From the NCBI GenBank assembly GCA_036653215.1, contig JAVVUK010000075.1:1-7684 (forward strand): a DNA stretch of 7,684 bases. The letters are read 5' to 3'. This stretch comes from JADFUS01 sp036653215 (GTDB lineage: Bacteria; Bacteroidota; Bacteroidia; Bacteroidales; Rikenellaceae). This document shows, in pieces, positions 7,329-7,684 of the stretch (position 1 is its first letter; every line of letters starts with the position of its first letter). The notes below the pieces were generated by a model, which made no database searches, had not been told where the DNA came from, and worked only from the letters and a program-made list of their open reading frames with translations. Both the position numbers and the translations under genes were made by a program.

Positions 7329-7351
7329 CTCCTTTTTATCGGAAAAATTGT

Positions 7352-7359
7352 TACTTTTG
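7352..7359 (+). promoter_or_regulatory. -7 element of the DUF2027/Smr gene promoter
   Basis: TACTTTTG matches TAnnTTTG exactly, 16 bases before the ATG at 7376, and is followed by an A-rich leader (AGAAAATATAAGAAC) of the kind that serves initiation in Bacteroidota. The predicted start is about 7363. The -33 region (about 7329-7333) is T-rich but has no TTG. It would overlap the opposing -7 element or lie just beside it. Confidence 0.55.
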
Positions 7360-7375
7360 TAGAAAATATAAGAAC

Positions 7376-7684
7376 ATGAAAATAGGAGATAGAGTAAAAT
7401 TTGTCAATGACATTGGCGTTGGCATTGTTACAAAAATAGACGGACAAACTGCGTATGTTGATGTTATAGACGGATTTGAAATTCCAACTGCCATAAGCGA
7501 ACTTGTGGTTGTAAATGAGGAGGATGAGTTAGAAGCAATAAATCGTATTGGGCTTGGCGATGAAAAGCCGGGACGAAGAGGTAAGAAAGCAGCAAAAGTC
7601 GCTGTTGCAGAAACAAACAAAACACCTGCAACACGTGAACCATCATATAAAAAATATGGACGTGTATCTCTTGTTAACGACGAG
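7376..7684 (+). CDS. DUF2027 domain protein, N-terminal part (probable Smr/MutS2-like family)
   Basis: An ATG at 7376 opens a frame that runs 103 codons to the right edge with no stop, so the gene is cut by the window. The first 47 residues, beginning MKIGDRVKFVNDIGVGIVTK and continuing through DGFEIPTAISELVVV, match the start of Bacteroidota proteins annotated as DUF2027, typically with a C-terminal Smr domain related to the MutS2 nuclease domain and about 350 residues long. The opening is probably a small beta-barrel, with alternating hydrophobic strands and the G-x-G-x-V turn. Residues 48-59 are acidic (EEDELEAINR), and 63-93 are a basic, Lys/Arg/Ala/Thr-rich stretch that looks like a disordered linker. 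The Smr domain itself is outside the window and cannot be verified. The frame is preferred over two minus-strand frames here because it has a promoter, an A-rich leader and family similarity. Function in the family is not established. Confidence 0.82.
   Translation, partial: MKIGDRVKFVNDIGVGIVTKIDGQTAYVDVIDGFEIPTAISELVVVNEEDELEAINRIGLGDEKPGRRGKKAAKVAVAETNKTPATREPSYKKYGRVSLVNDE

Noticed and set aside
7316..7447. In-frame 44-residue N-terminal extension of queA from an ATG at 7447
   Set aside because: The extra residues have no family similarity, would cross both promoter elements and would overlap the start of the oppositely oriented gene. The start at 7315 fits family alignment.
7351..7646. 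Two minus-strand open frames (7351-7620 and 7464-7646)
   Set aside because: They lie opposite the DUF2027 gene, show biased Ser/Leu/Phe-rich composition typical of antisense shadows, and have no promoter or recognisable similarity.
1..7684. Mobile elements, CRISPR arrays, tRNA or rRNA genes, defence or toxin-antitoxin systems
   Set aside because: No direct or inverted repeats framing genes, no regularly spaced repeats, no cloverleaf-like sequence and no related protein motifs were seen; nearly all bases are taken up by housekeeping genes.

Overview
This A+T-rich window looks like chromosomal core DNA from a member of the Bacteroidota, most likely order Bacteroidales. Three things point there. 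Start codons are preceded by A/T-rich leaders with no convincing Shine-Dalgarno sequence. Intergenic regions carry the Bacteroidota -7 element TAnnTTTG, once with a properly spaced -33 TTG. Several proteins match Bacteroidota versions of their families: a long QueA-type protein, an FtsE with a GKVGSGKST Walker A, and a DUF2027-type N-terminus. The species cannot be named from this sequence.

Layout. Everything from position 1 to 7315 lies on the minus strand and is read right to left: a long queA paralog (6089-7315), ygiQ (4375-6099, overlapping queA by 11 bases), dnaB (2814-4322), ftsE (2021-2749), gyrB (66-2009), and the first 20 codons of a further gene (59 to the edge, possibly a GAF-domain protein). 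At the right edge a divergent plus-strand gene (7376 to the edge) encodes the N-terminus of a DUF2027/Smr-family protein. Coding density is very high; the longest non-coding stretch is about 64 bases.

Transcription, as inferred from promoter motifs. The 60-base gap between queA and the DUF2027 gene carries back-to-back TAnnTTTG elements, one per direction. The leftward one should drive queA-ygiQ-dnaB, since no good promoter is visible in the 52-base ygiQ-dnaB gap. A full TTG-N20-TACCTTTG promoter lies between dnaB and ftsE and should drive ftsE-gyrB and the gene after it.

Function. The genes serve replication and topology (DnaB helicase, GyrB), division and envelope (FtsE), and probable RNA modification or radical chemistry (QueA paralog, YgiQ). 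The set is a mixed housekeeping neighbourhood, not a dedicated pathway. I found no mobile element, CRISPR array, toxin-antitoxin pair, phage-defence module or RNA gene, and nothing that I would call a previously undescribed system. The points most worth a second look are the divergent promoter with a nearly leaderless queA transcript, the divergent active-site-region motifs of the long QueA paralog, the second cysteine cluster of YgiQ, and the sequence oddities of FtsE.
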